Origin: Bacteroidales bacterium
GTDB lineage: Bacteria; Bacteroidota; Bacteroidia; Bacteroidales; UBA10428
Assembly (NCBI GenBank): GCA_030626465.1
Contig: DAOUOU010000074.1
Location: forward strand, 1-12,042
Direction of reading: 5' to 3'
DNA: 12,042 bases
Shown: piece by piece, positions 6,057 to 12,042 of the stretch
How positions within the stretch are numbered: the first letter of the stretch is position 1
Layout: each line of letters opens with the position of its first letter
Made by a program: the position numbers and the translations under genes
The notes under the pieces: model-generated
The model's input: the letters and a program-made list of their open reading frames with translations, nothing else
What the model was told of the DNA's origin: nothing
Database searches by the model: none

Positions 6057-8152
6057 TAGAAATTTACCCTGTTATCAGTAATATTAGCGAGATCCTGCAG
6101 CACTTCAAAAGTTGATCTGTCAGCACGGTTTGCAAAGTTCCTTTGTATATAGCTTTTTGTCATGTCAGTGTTATTGAATTGATTATCAGTTTCGCCAGTA
6201 TTTTCGACATAAATCATATAAACACTATTTACACCTTTTATGGGTTCTGTAAGTTGATTAGGTTCAGCGCTCAGAGAGGCAGCAACCAGGCTAGGTTCGT
6301 TACCGGCTCCAAGTACTGAAAATGATGTGAAGCGCACTCCGGTGGCAGACTGGACATTTAATCCTAATGACTTTGCAACATCGTCAATAGATTCTGCGTT
6401 TGAAGATGCCAGAAGCATCTCCTCAATTAATTTTTCGGCTTTTTTCTCTTTTCTGATCTCGAGTTCTATTGTTGCCTGAACCTCTTCGAGGGGTATATAC
6501 CCCTTATTATTTACTTTGGTTACAATAGCTACAATATATTTATTTTCATATTCTCTGATTTCATCTATCAGGTCTCCTACTTCTGACTGAAAGGCCCAAT
6601 GAACAATATATCGGGATCCTTCTAATCCCTGTATGTTATTATCAAGGGGCTTAAGTCCAAATACAGGTATCGCTTTTCGATCATTATCAGCTGTAGTAGC
6701 TTCAAATTTCTCAAGGGTATTGTTCTGGGTCGCAAATTCTACTGCTTTTGTGTAATAATAGTGATCTGTTTCATTACCCGGAATGACTTCCCTTGAGAGA
6801 AAACCAACCTGTATTTTTTTCATTGGTTTTGATCTACCGGTAATTTTTATCACATGTAATCCTGACTCGCTATAAGTGATTTTAACATCACCCTTCCTGG
6901 CATAAAAACAACTATCGCTAAAATAACGACCATTAAAACCTTCTTTTATCCAACCCATGTCACCACCGGTTTGGCCGGTAGGATCAACAGAATTATCCCG
7001 AGCCAGCATCGCGAAGTTTCTTCCATTTTCAGCAAGTTTTTTTAAACTATCAGCGAGAGCCTGCATAGGTCCAATATTGGTCTGATTAACAGGTAATAAA
7101 ATGTGGCTAATACTTACCGAATCAGACAAGTAATTAATTTTTGCAAGCTTTGCAAGTTTGTAGGAATTATCTTCAAAGTAAGGTCCATAAACATCTCCCA
7201 GGTTTGCATTAAACATAAATTCATCTATTGTATCAGGAAGTACACCTTTGCTATAATTGGTAGGATCGAAAGGGGGTGAGTTAAAATTGATGTATTGCTC
7301 AACATCTTCAATTTCCTTGAATTCAGTAAGAGCATCATTAATCCATTCTTGCGCATCATTATAATCCTTCTCGGAAGGAGTTATATCGAAAGCTACATAT
7401 TTTATATTTCTCGTTTCTTCCTGCTTATGCTCTTCCTTATGCTCTTTATAATACTCCCTGATATCAGAATTATTAATTGTAATTGTGCTATCAGCCACTG
7501 ATGTATAAGGTTTTTGAATAAAACTGATATCGACAGAATTATTTATTTCTTCCTGGCGGCGTTGAGCTTCAAATGTGGTGACATACAACCCCTGGCGAAT
7601 CAGGGCATGATATTTTGCGTACAGTCTTTCTTTTGTGATCATGTCCTCGTAATAGACCCAAAGCTTTTTTTGATCCTCAGGAAGTTGATCAATTCTACTC
7701 ATATCTTCTGTTAACTTCAGTCTGTCTAACGTTCCGGTATTAGGATTTGTATACATCTGCATTATTAATGGATGAGGATTCGGTCCAAGAATTAAATCTG
7801 AAAATTCCTGGTCGTGAACTGCCAGTCCCAACTTATCATATTCTTTATATAGAATCAGACTTTGAAGAATTTCCTGCCAGGCCTGGTTTCTTACACCTTC
7901 GGCCATTTCTTCGTTCAATGTATTTGTCTGATACTGTATTTTCAGGATGTTTTCAATATGCAGAAGAATCTTTTGATAATCCGGATAAGATACTTTTTTC
8001 CCATTCACTTCAGCAATATTTAGTTTAGATTTTTGATACAAAAACCCACCGGAGGTAATAAAATCTCCAACAATGAAAGCAAAAAGCGCTACTCCAATAA
8101 TAACTGCAATCAATAATCCTGCCCTGTTTCTGATACTTTGTATAATTGCCAT
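6053..8152 (-). CDS. Membrane-anchored peptidyl-prolyl isomerase, SurA/PpiD-like with parvulin domain
   Basis: This is probably a periplasmic folding chaperone for exported and outer-membrane proteins. The 699-residue product begins with a short cytoplasmic segment (MAIIQSIRNRAG) and one membrane helix at about residues 12-32, so the rest lies in the periplasm. A SurA/PpiD-type N-terminal domain follows (IAEVNGKKVSYPDYQ, from about 46), rich in helices. A parvulin-type isomerase domain spans about 342-440: SISHILLP at its start, ARDNSVDPTGQTGGDMGWI in the middle, and GLHVIKITGR at its end. A long C-terminal region without a clear catalytic motif completes it. The architecture is that of PpiD, and the length fits the Bacteroidota form. 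ATG 8152 puts the anchor at the N-terminus. It is last in the minus-strand block, 89 nt after the CNNM gene, and may also have its own promoter. Confidence 0.88.
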   Translation of the reverse strand: MAIIQSIRNRAGLLIAVIIGVALFAFIVGDFITSGGFLYQKSKLNIAEVNGKKVSYPDYQKILLHIENILKIQYQTNTLNEEMAEGVRNQAWQEILQSLILYKEYDKLGLAVHDQEFSDLILGPNPHPLIMQMYTNPNTGTLDRLKLTEDMSRIDQLPEDQKKLWVYYEDMITKERLYAKYHALIRQGLYVTTFEAQRRQEEINNSVDISFIQKPYTSVADSTITINNSDIREYYKEHKEEHKQEETRNIKYVAFDITPSEKDYNDAQEWINDALTEFKEIEDVEQYINFNSPPFDPTNYSKGVLPDTIDEFMFNANLGDVYGPYFEDNSYKLAKLAKINYLSDSVSISHILLPVNQTNIGPMQALADSLKKLAENGRNFAMLARDNSVDPTGQTGGDMGWIKEGFNGRYFSDSCFYARKGDVKITYSESGLHVIKITGRSKPMKKIQVGFLSREVIPGNETDHYYYTKAVEFATQNNTLEKFEATTADNDRKAIPVFGLKPLDNNIQGLEGSRYIVHWAFQSEVGDLIDEIREYENKYIVAIVTKVNNKGYIPLEEVQATIELEIRKEKKAEKLIEEMLLASSNAESIDDVAKSLGLNVQSATGVRFTSFSVLGAGNEPSLVAASLSAEPNQLTEPIKGVNSVYMIYVENTGETDNQFNNTDMTKSYIQRNFANRADRSTFEVLQDLANITDNRVNFY

Positions 8153-8186
8153 CCAATAAGAATTTTAGGTTTGAAAATTCAGGCTA

Positions 8187-8218
8187 CGAATATAACAATT
8201 AATAGTCTTTTTCAACAA
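8187..8218 (-). promoter_or_regulatory. Candidate promoter for the isomerase gene
   Basis: Read on the minus strand, TATATTCG (8194-8187) resembles the -7 element TAnnTTTG with one mismatch. Two TTG triplets lie 18 nt (8215-8213) and 21 nt (8218-8216) upstream, in the range for the -33 element. Transcription would start about 30 nt before the ATG at 8152. This 89-nt gap is the longest in the minus-strand block, which makes an internal promoter plausible. The motif match is weak evidence on its own. Confidence 0.35.
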
Positions 8219-8241
8219 TTACCAGGCAAAATTTGAGAAAA

Positions 8242-9504
8242 TTAAGATGACACTGACTTGAAATGAATAAGATCGATTTTTGTTTTTGACACTTTCAATA
8301 TTTTAATTTCAAATGGATCGATTTCTATCCTTTCGTTCAGTTTTGGAATGCTTTCATGATGATGAAAAATAAATCCTCCCAAGGTTTCATAATCTTCTGA
8401 TTCCGGAATATTCAGATGGTATTTATCATTGATCAGGTCGATCTCCATACGTCCTGAAAATATAAATTCCTCTTCATTAATTTGTTTATTAATTAATTCT
8501 ACAGTATCATGTTCATCTTCAATTTCCCCAAAAATTTCCTCAATAATATCTTCAATGGTTAGCATTCCGGATATGCCTCCAAATTCATCCACAATTACTG
8601 CCAGGTTTTTCTTTTCCTGTATAAACTTTTCCAGAAGGCTATTTGCTGACATAATCTCAGGAACAAATGATACATCAATTACTTTATCACGGACAGAACG
8701 TATATTTTTAAATAAAGATTTTGAAGTGATATAACCAATTATATCATCAATATTGTCTTTATAAATAAGAATTTTGGAAAAACCTGTCTCAATAAACATT
8801 TGTCGAAATTCATCAATTGTGCTGTTCATCTCAAGAGCAGTTATTTCAGTTCTGGGCACCATACAATCGCGTACTTTCACTGAAGAGAAATGTAGAGCAT
8901 TCTGGAATAATTTCAAGTTGTTATCCTGTGATGTATCTTCGGATTTTTTTTCCTGAGCCTGGTTGATCAAGTGCGTTAGATCTATCTTGTTAAAAACTTG
9001 TTTCGTCCCGATTTCTTGTTCGTTATTGTTATGGAATTTATTAATAATAGCTATCGAAAATTTAGTAATGGCAGATGTAACGGGATAGAACATAAAGTAA
9101 AAAAGTGATACAGGAAAAGAAAAAATATTGAGTGTATAATTAGGGATAGAACGGAATATTACTTTTGGTAAGAATTCTGCAGTGATTAATATTAAAACTG
9201 CAGAAAGTACGGTTTGTATTGTAAGTACCACAGCAGGAGAATGGAAAAAAATAGTTATCAGGGGTTCCAGAAGCTGTGCCATTTTGATACCATAAATAAC
9301 CAGTGCGATGTTATTTCCAAGCAACATGGTGGCTAAAAACTTACTGGGATTATCAACAAAAAGGGTTATGATGCGTGCTGCAAAATGTCCTTGTTTCTTA
9401 TCAAGCTCAATTCTTAATTTATTGGAAGAGATATAGGCTATTTCCATCCCTGAAAAAAACGCACTGAAAAGTAAGGTAATCGTTATGATCAGCAAATCAT
9501 TCAT
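8242..9504 (-). CDS. CNNM/CorC (HlyC) family membrane protein with CBS domain pair
   Basis: Proteins of this family are inner-membrane proteins linked to magnesium or other cation transport; the old name 'hemolysin' is misleading. The 420-residue product has the full domain order. An N-terminal DUF21/CNNM membrane domain (about 1-150) contains SAFFSGMEIAYIS and AEFLPK. A pair of CBS domains follows, beginning near VRDCMVPRTE and ending in VDEFGGISGMLTIEDIIEEIFGEI. A C-terminal CorC_HlyC domain (from about EEFIFSGRMEIDL) contains YETLGGFI. The start ATG 9504 is preferred over an in-frame TTG at 9516, which would overlap the preceding gene. The Bacteroidota gliding protein GldE belongs to the same family, but nothing here ties this copy to gliding. 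The neighbours LptC and the isomerase suggest a role around the envelope, which is inference from context. Confidence 0.88.
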   Translation of the reverse strand: MNDLLIITITLLFSAFFSGMEIAYISSNKLRIELDKKQGHFAARIITLFVDNPSKFLATMLLGNNIALVIYGIKMAQLLEPLITIFFHSPAVVLTIQTVLSAVLILITAEFLPKVIFRSIPNYTLNIFSFPVSLFYFMFYPVTSAITKFSIAIINKFHNNNEQEIGTKQVFNKIDLTHLINQAQEKKSEDTSQDNNLKLFQNALHFSSVKVRDCMVPRTEITALEMNSTIDEFRQMFIETGFSKILIYKDNIDDIIGYITSKSLFKNIRSVRDKVIDVSFVPEIMSANSLLEKFIQEKKNLAVIVDEFGGISGMLTIEDIIEEIFGEIEDEHDTVELINKQINEEEFIFSGRMEIDLINDKYHLNIPESEDYETLGGFIFHHHESIPKLNERIEIDPFEIKILKVSKTKIDLIHFKSVSS

Positions 9505-9512
9505 CAGGCTTA

Positions 9513-9674
9513 TCAATTATTTTTATGACTCAATTTTCTTCTCAAAAGATACAAAAGGAACGATACAACAGACATAATAAAGAACATATATGATGTCTCA
9601 ATTCCTTTTGAAAACAAGTTATAAAAAGCTATGGCACTTGTTAAGATAGCTAATATTAGCCAGATAATTTTCAA
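9513..9674 (-). CDS. Small membrane protein of 53 residues, function unknown
   Basis: A short frame fills the gap between lptC and the CNNM gene. Translated from TTG 9674 it gives 53 residues. Helix one (IIWLILAILTSAIAFYNLF, about 3-21) is followed by a short polar turn (SKGIETS), helix two (YMFFIMSVVSFLLYLL, about 29-44) and a basic tail (RRKLSHKNN). Two membrane helices with a positive C-terminus are hard to explain by chance, and the frame fits tightly: it begins 12 nt after the lptC stop and ends 8 nt before the CNNM ATG. No ATG is available upstream. TTG 9674 is the conventional choice; an ATA codon three codons earlier would give IKHLKIIW, where I would expect an MK start. It lies in the same frame as lptC. 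Co-transcription with its neighbours is very likely. I know no function for it. Confidence 0.68.
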   Translation of the reverse strand: MKIIWLILAILTSAIAFYNLFSKGIETSYMFFIMSVVSFLLYLLRRKLSHKNN

Positions 9675-9686
9675 ATGTTTTATCTT

Positions 9687-10253
9687 TTAAGGGAGCTCCT
9701 CATCTTTGACATCAACACTACCTCTTGATCCAAAAAGTTTATAATTCTCAAGATTCTGATCGGACTCAAATCCTTTCTCTCCAAAATAAACGCCTTCATC
9801 GTTTGTGATTTTTGTAAAAACATGAGAATAAATACGCTTGTTTTCCTGATCCCAATATATTTCTTCAGAATTTAATTGCTCATCAGTCTGTACGTTTCGG
9901 GCTACAACGCTGTCAGTTGCTTTCCACAGACTTTTTTTTTCAAAATACTGCGCGTAGCCGGCCTTGATTAATGATTCCAGTTTTTCTTTTTCATCATAAA
10001 AATATACTTCTATGCCCTGGTTGAATTCAAAATAGGCTCCCTCTTCTTCACTCTTATGATATTTTTCCATCACAGGAGCCTTAAAGATCAGCTGCAATCG
10101 TCCTGAATCTGTATATTGTACTTCAATGTTTTCCCCGGTTTGTAATGGGAAATTTAGTTCATCGGTTAGTGCATTAATGACATCCAAATCATTATGACAG
10201 CCAATAGATGATAACGAAATAGCAACGAGAATTATAAGAGATCTGTAAAGCAT
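9687..10253 (-). CDS. lptC: LptC-like LPS export protein, probable lipoprotein
   Basis: LptC carries lipopolysaccharide from the LptBFG transporter in the inner membrane to the periplasmic LptA bridge. With ATG 10253 the product has 188 residues, the usual LptC size. It begins with a lipoprotein-type signal, MLYRSLIILVAISLSSIGC, with Cys19 as the predicted lipidated residue; the lipobox SIGC is not ideal. The rest is beta-rich, as expected for the LptC jellyroll fold, with stretches such as GAYFEFNQGIEVYFYD, LWKATDSVVARN and IYWDQENKRIYS that are typical of the family. After the cysteine comes HND rather than the Ser plus acidic run that exports lipoproteins to the cell surface in Bacteroidota, which fits inner-membrane retention. 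An alternative start, ATG 10283, overlaps the TPR gene's stop by 8 nt. A longer frame to 10526 runs inside the TPR gene and is not used. Confidence 0.82.
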   Translation of the reverse strand: MLYRSLIILVAISLSSIGCHNDLDVINALTDELNFPLQTGENIEVQYTDSGRLQLIFKAPVMEKYHKSEEEGAYFEFNQGIEVYFYDEKEKLESLIKAGYAQYFEKKSLWKATDSVVARNVQTDEQLNSEEIYWDQENKRIYSHVFTKITNDEGVYFGEKGFESDQNLENYKLFGSRGSVDVKDEELP

Positions 10254-10275
10254 ATTATCGACAATCAAATGATTT

Positions 10276-11604
10276 TTAATCATTGAATCTGGCTGTTGTA
10301 GTCTCATTGATCCAGCAATTAATAAAATATTTATCTCCTTCAGTGACATTCTGAAAAAATGCCTCTTCTTTGTTTGGAAAGTATTTTGTGTACGAGAGAA
10401 TATATTTATTAGCTTTTTCTTCGACTGAAAGATCAGCTGTTTTGGCTTTATTAAACAGATCAACAGCAATCCAGTATACTGAGTTTGGAAGTGACATTGA
10501 CTCACATTCACTTTTACTGCTTGCATACAATTGTCCGATCAGGATATAGGGTTCGCCCCAATTGACTCTAATTCTACTGGCTTTAAATGCATAATCACGG
10601 GCTGCAGATTTATTCTTTAATTCACTGTTGCAAGCTGCCAAGCCAAAATAATAATCGGCTTTATTATTCTCTATGGTTTCCAGATTAAGTGCTTGCTGAT
10701 AATACGCTGCAGCTTCTCTATATTTTTTGGCGTTAAATGCTAAAATAGCAATATTTAATGCAGATTCTGCTGTGGGTGAAAGTCTGTGCAGATCCTTCGA
10801 AGCAATATAAAACAGGTTAGAATTTGTACAGTCTTTATTTCGTAGTAAGGATGTTAACATTCTTAAAAACTCGATGTTTTCTTTTTTGGATACTAATTCT
10901 TTTGTGAAATAATCAATCAATGTATCACAATTACCGGGGCCATCTTTCACAAAATTTTCATTGACAGCCGTCTTGATTCCCTGTAATTCACTATTATTCG
11001 GTTTATCTTCAATTTTTTCATCTATTATGGCAGAGACAAATATGTAGTCTTCAATAGTAGTGCCGGCATCATGTGTATTATTCTTGTATAAAATAATTGT
11101 TGTTGAAACAAAACTGATAAGAACAGGATTTGAAGCTTTGGTTTTGCGAAGTTCTATCGATTCTCTGAGATAACTATATGCTTCTGTAATGTTATCTAAA
11201 TCATTTCTTCCATATTTTAACAGGTCAACACCTTTACGTCCAAGAACGTTGCCTCTTTCCCCATAATATTCCATTCGTCTTTCATAGACTAACATCAGAG
11301 TATCGAGCAATTCTTTCTTGCGTTCCGGTATTTCTGTTTTATCTAACTTGGATTTGATGATCTTAACTCCATCGAGATAAATATTTTTTGAAGATTTCGG
11401 GCATTCATCAAAAGGAATCTTCCAGTATGGGTATGACATGTCAAAATTTCTATGTCTGGCTTCTTCTCTATAAAGGGACAGATTTCTTCTACATCTGATG
11501 CTATCATCTCCATGACCATACTTGGAACCATCTTCAATACCTTTTTGACTAAATACAAAAAATGATGCAGAGAGGAATACTCCAATAAATAGAAATCTTT
11601 TCAT
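10276..11604 (-). CDS. Secreted tetratricopeptide-repeat protein, function unknown
   Basis: The 442-residue product starts with a signal peptide, MKRFLFIGVFLSASFFVFSQ, with likely cleavage around residue 20, so it should act in the periplasm or at the outer membrane. The first part, with PFDECPKSSKNIYLDG and RRMEYYGERGNVLGRKG, matches a conserved Bacteroidota region I recognise only from proteins annotated as TPR proteins. Residues of about 272-360 form TPR-like helical pairs (SALNIAILAFNAKKYREAAAYYQQAL, then DYYFGLAACNSELKNKSAARDYAFKA, then EPYILIGQLYASS). Such repeats usually bind other proteins. ATG 11604 gives the cleanest signal peptide; ATG 11619 and ATG 11637 are in frame, the latter overlapping the previous stop by 8 nt. 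It lies between an outer-membrane protein gene and lptC, pointing to an envelope role, but the partner is unknown. Confidence 0.8.
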   Translation of the reverse strand: MKRFLFIGVFLSASFFVFSQKGIEDGSKYGHGDDSIRCRRNLSLYREEARHRNFDMSYPYWKIPFDECPKSSKNIYLDGVKIIKSKLDKTEIPERKKELLDTLMLVYERRMEYYGERGNVLGRKGVDLLKYGRNDLDNITEAYSYLRESIELRKTKASNPVLISFVSTTIILYKNNTHDAGTTIEDYIFVSAIIDEKIEDKPNNSELQGIKTAVNENFVKDGPGNCDTLIDYFTKELVSKKENIEFLRMLTSLLRNKDCTNSNLFYIASKDLHRLSPTAESALNIAILAFNAKKYREAAAYYQQALNLETIENNKADYYFGLAACNSELKNKSAARDYAFKASRIRVNWGEPYILIGQLYASSKSECESMSLPNSVYWIAVDLFNKAKTADLSVEEKANKYILSYTKYFPNKEEAFFQNVTEGDKYFINCWINETTTARFND

Positions 11605-11629
11605 CTTTAGAATTTTCATCAATATAAAT

Positions 11630-12042
11630 TTAATCATATTTCGGTTTTCTAAACCAAAAATCGTGCAAAGTAAAACCAATTGTTACAATATGATAGTTTT
11701 CTTTCAGTAAACCATTATTAGTGGTTCCTCTTACTCCATATTCATAAGACAAATTAAACGATGAATACGTGTATAGCTTACTCGGATTTCGCCATGGCAA
11801 GCCTAATCCGATACTAAATCCATAATCTGAAATTTGCGTGTCAGCAATTTTAAGATAAGTATTGGTATAATGTCCTCCTATTCGGTAATGGATTCTTTTA
11901 AAATAAGAGACTCTTTTTCTACTTGTCAGAGGAACAGGTGTATATTCTATTCCAAATCGCAGGGAGGAGTATTTACTAAGATTTTCATGTTCTTTGTTAA
12001 TAGTAGATTTAGTAAAATCCTGGCGACTGTATTCGGTGGTAA
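11630..12042 (-). CDS. Probable outer-membrane beta-barrel protein, C-terminal part (5' end outside the window)
   Basis: On the minus strand the frame is open from the window edge to a TAA at 11632-11630, giving the last 136 residues. The sequence alternates polar and hydrophobic residues in strand-like stretches: SLRFGIEYTP, YRIGGHYTNTYL, DYGFSIGLGLPW, SSFNLSYEYGVRG and HIVTIGFTLHDFWF. This is the pattern of transmembrane beta strands, and the last strand is followed by RKPKYD at the C-terminus. Similar proteins precede the TPR gene in related genomes as far as I remember; they are usually annotated only as hypothetical or outer-membrane proteins. The N-terminus, including any signal peptide, is not in the window, so barrel size and family cannot be settled. 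The stop overlaps a possible ATG (11637) of the TPR gene, so the two are probably one transcript. Confidence 0.7.
   Translation of the reverse strand, partial: TTEYSRQDFTKSTINKEHENLSKYSSLRFGIEYTPVPLTSRKRVSYFKRIHYRIGGHYTNTYLKIADTQISDYGFSIGLGLPWRNPSKLYTYSSFNLSYEYGVRGTTNNGLLKENYHIVTIGFTLHDFWFRKPKYD

Noticed and set aside
7295..8028. Three short plus-strand frames (68, 66 and 93 codons) inside the isomerase gene
   Set aside because: They are antisense to a well-supported coding region, overlap no promoter-like sequence, and resemble no protein I know.
10254..10526. N-terminal extension of the lptC frame to 279 residues
   Set aside because: The extension overlaps the TPR gene in another frame, is basic and low in family-like sequence, and would bury the lipoprotein signal in the middle of the protein.
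1..12042. CRISPR arrays, tRNA or rRNA genes, transposases, toxin-antitoxin or defence genes
   Set aside because: I looked for regularly spaced repeats, cloverleaf-like segments and such protein families and found none; gaps other than 1714-1962 and 3448-3622 are shorter than 100 bases.

Overview
The window is a stretch of conserved chromosome from a low-GC member of the Bacteroidota, probably class Bacteroidia. Three things point there. The FtsZ N-terminus and the FtsZ tail ending in ENVD are of Bacteroidota type. The minus-strand order (outer-membrane protein, TPR protein, LptC, small membrane protein, CNNM/CorC protein, SurA/PpiD-like isomerase) is, as I recall it, a conserved block in this phylum. 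Starts are preceded by A-rich sequence rather than Shine-Dalgarno motifs, and the promoter candidates resemble the TTG...TAnnTTTG type. The genus cannot be read from the sequence.

Layout. Positions 1-3447 (+) hold the end of the division cluster: the C-terminal part of ftsQ, then ftsA and ftsZ. A 249-bp gap between ftsA and ftsZ carries a GC-rich cluster of palindromes unlike the AT-rich surroundings. A hairpin terminator follows ftsZ. Positions 3623-6056 (+) hold a two-gene carotenoid cassette: a CrtI-type phytoene desaturase and a CrtB-type phytoene synthase, with a candidate promoter of their own. Its last codon overlaps, stop on stop, the convergent minus-strand block. That block (12042 down to 6053) encodes, in transcription order, the C-terminal part of an outer-membrane beta-barrel protein, a secreted TPR protein, the lipoprotein LptC, a 53-residue membrane protein too short for most gene callers, a CNNM/CorC membrane protein with CBS domains, and a 699-residue membrane-anchored peptidyl-prolyl isomerase.

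How the genes fit together. FtsQ, FtsA and FtsZ build the division ring. CrtB condenses isoprenyl diphosphates and CrtI desaturates the product to a coloured carotene; no cyclase or prenyl synthase lies in the window, so the end product is unknown. The minus-strand genes look like an envelope-biogenesis unit: LPS export (LptC), folding of exported proteins (isomerase), an outer-membrane protein, and several proteins of unknown role.

Most of the window is core genome. I see no mobile-element gene, CRISPR array, tRNA or rRNA, and no clear candidate for a new defence or metabolic system. The points most worth a second look are the palindrome cluster between ftsA and ftsZ, the small membrane protein with its uncertain non-ATG start, and the divergent FtsZ tail.
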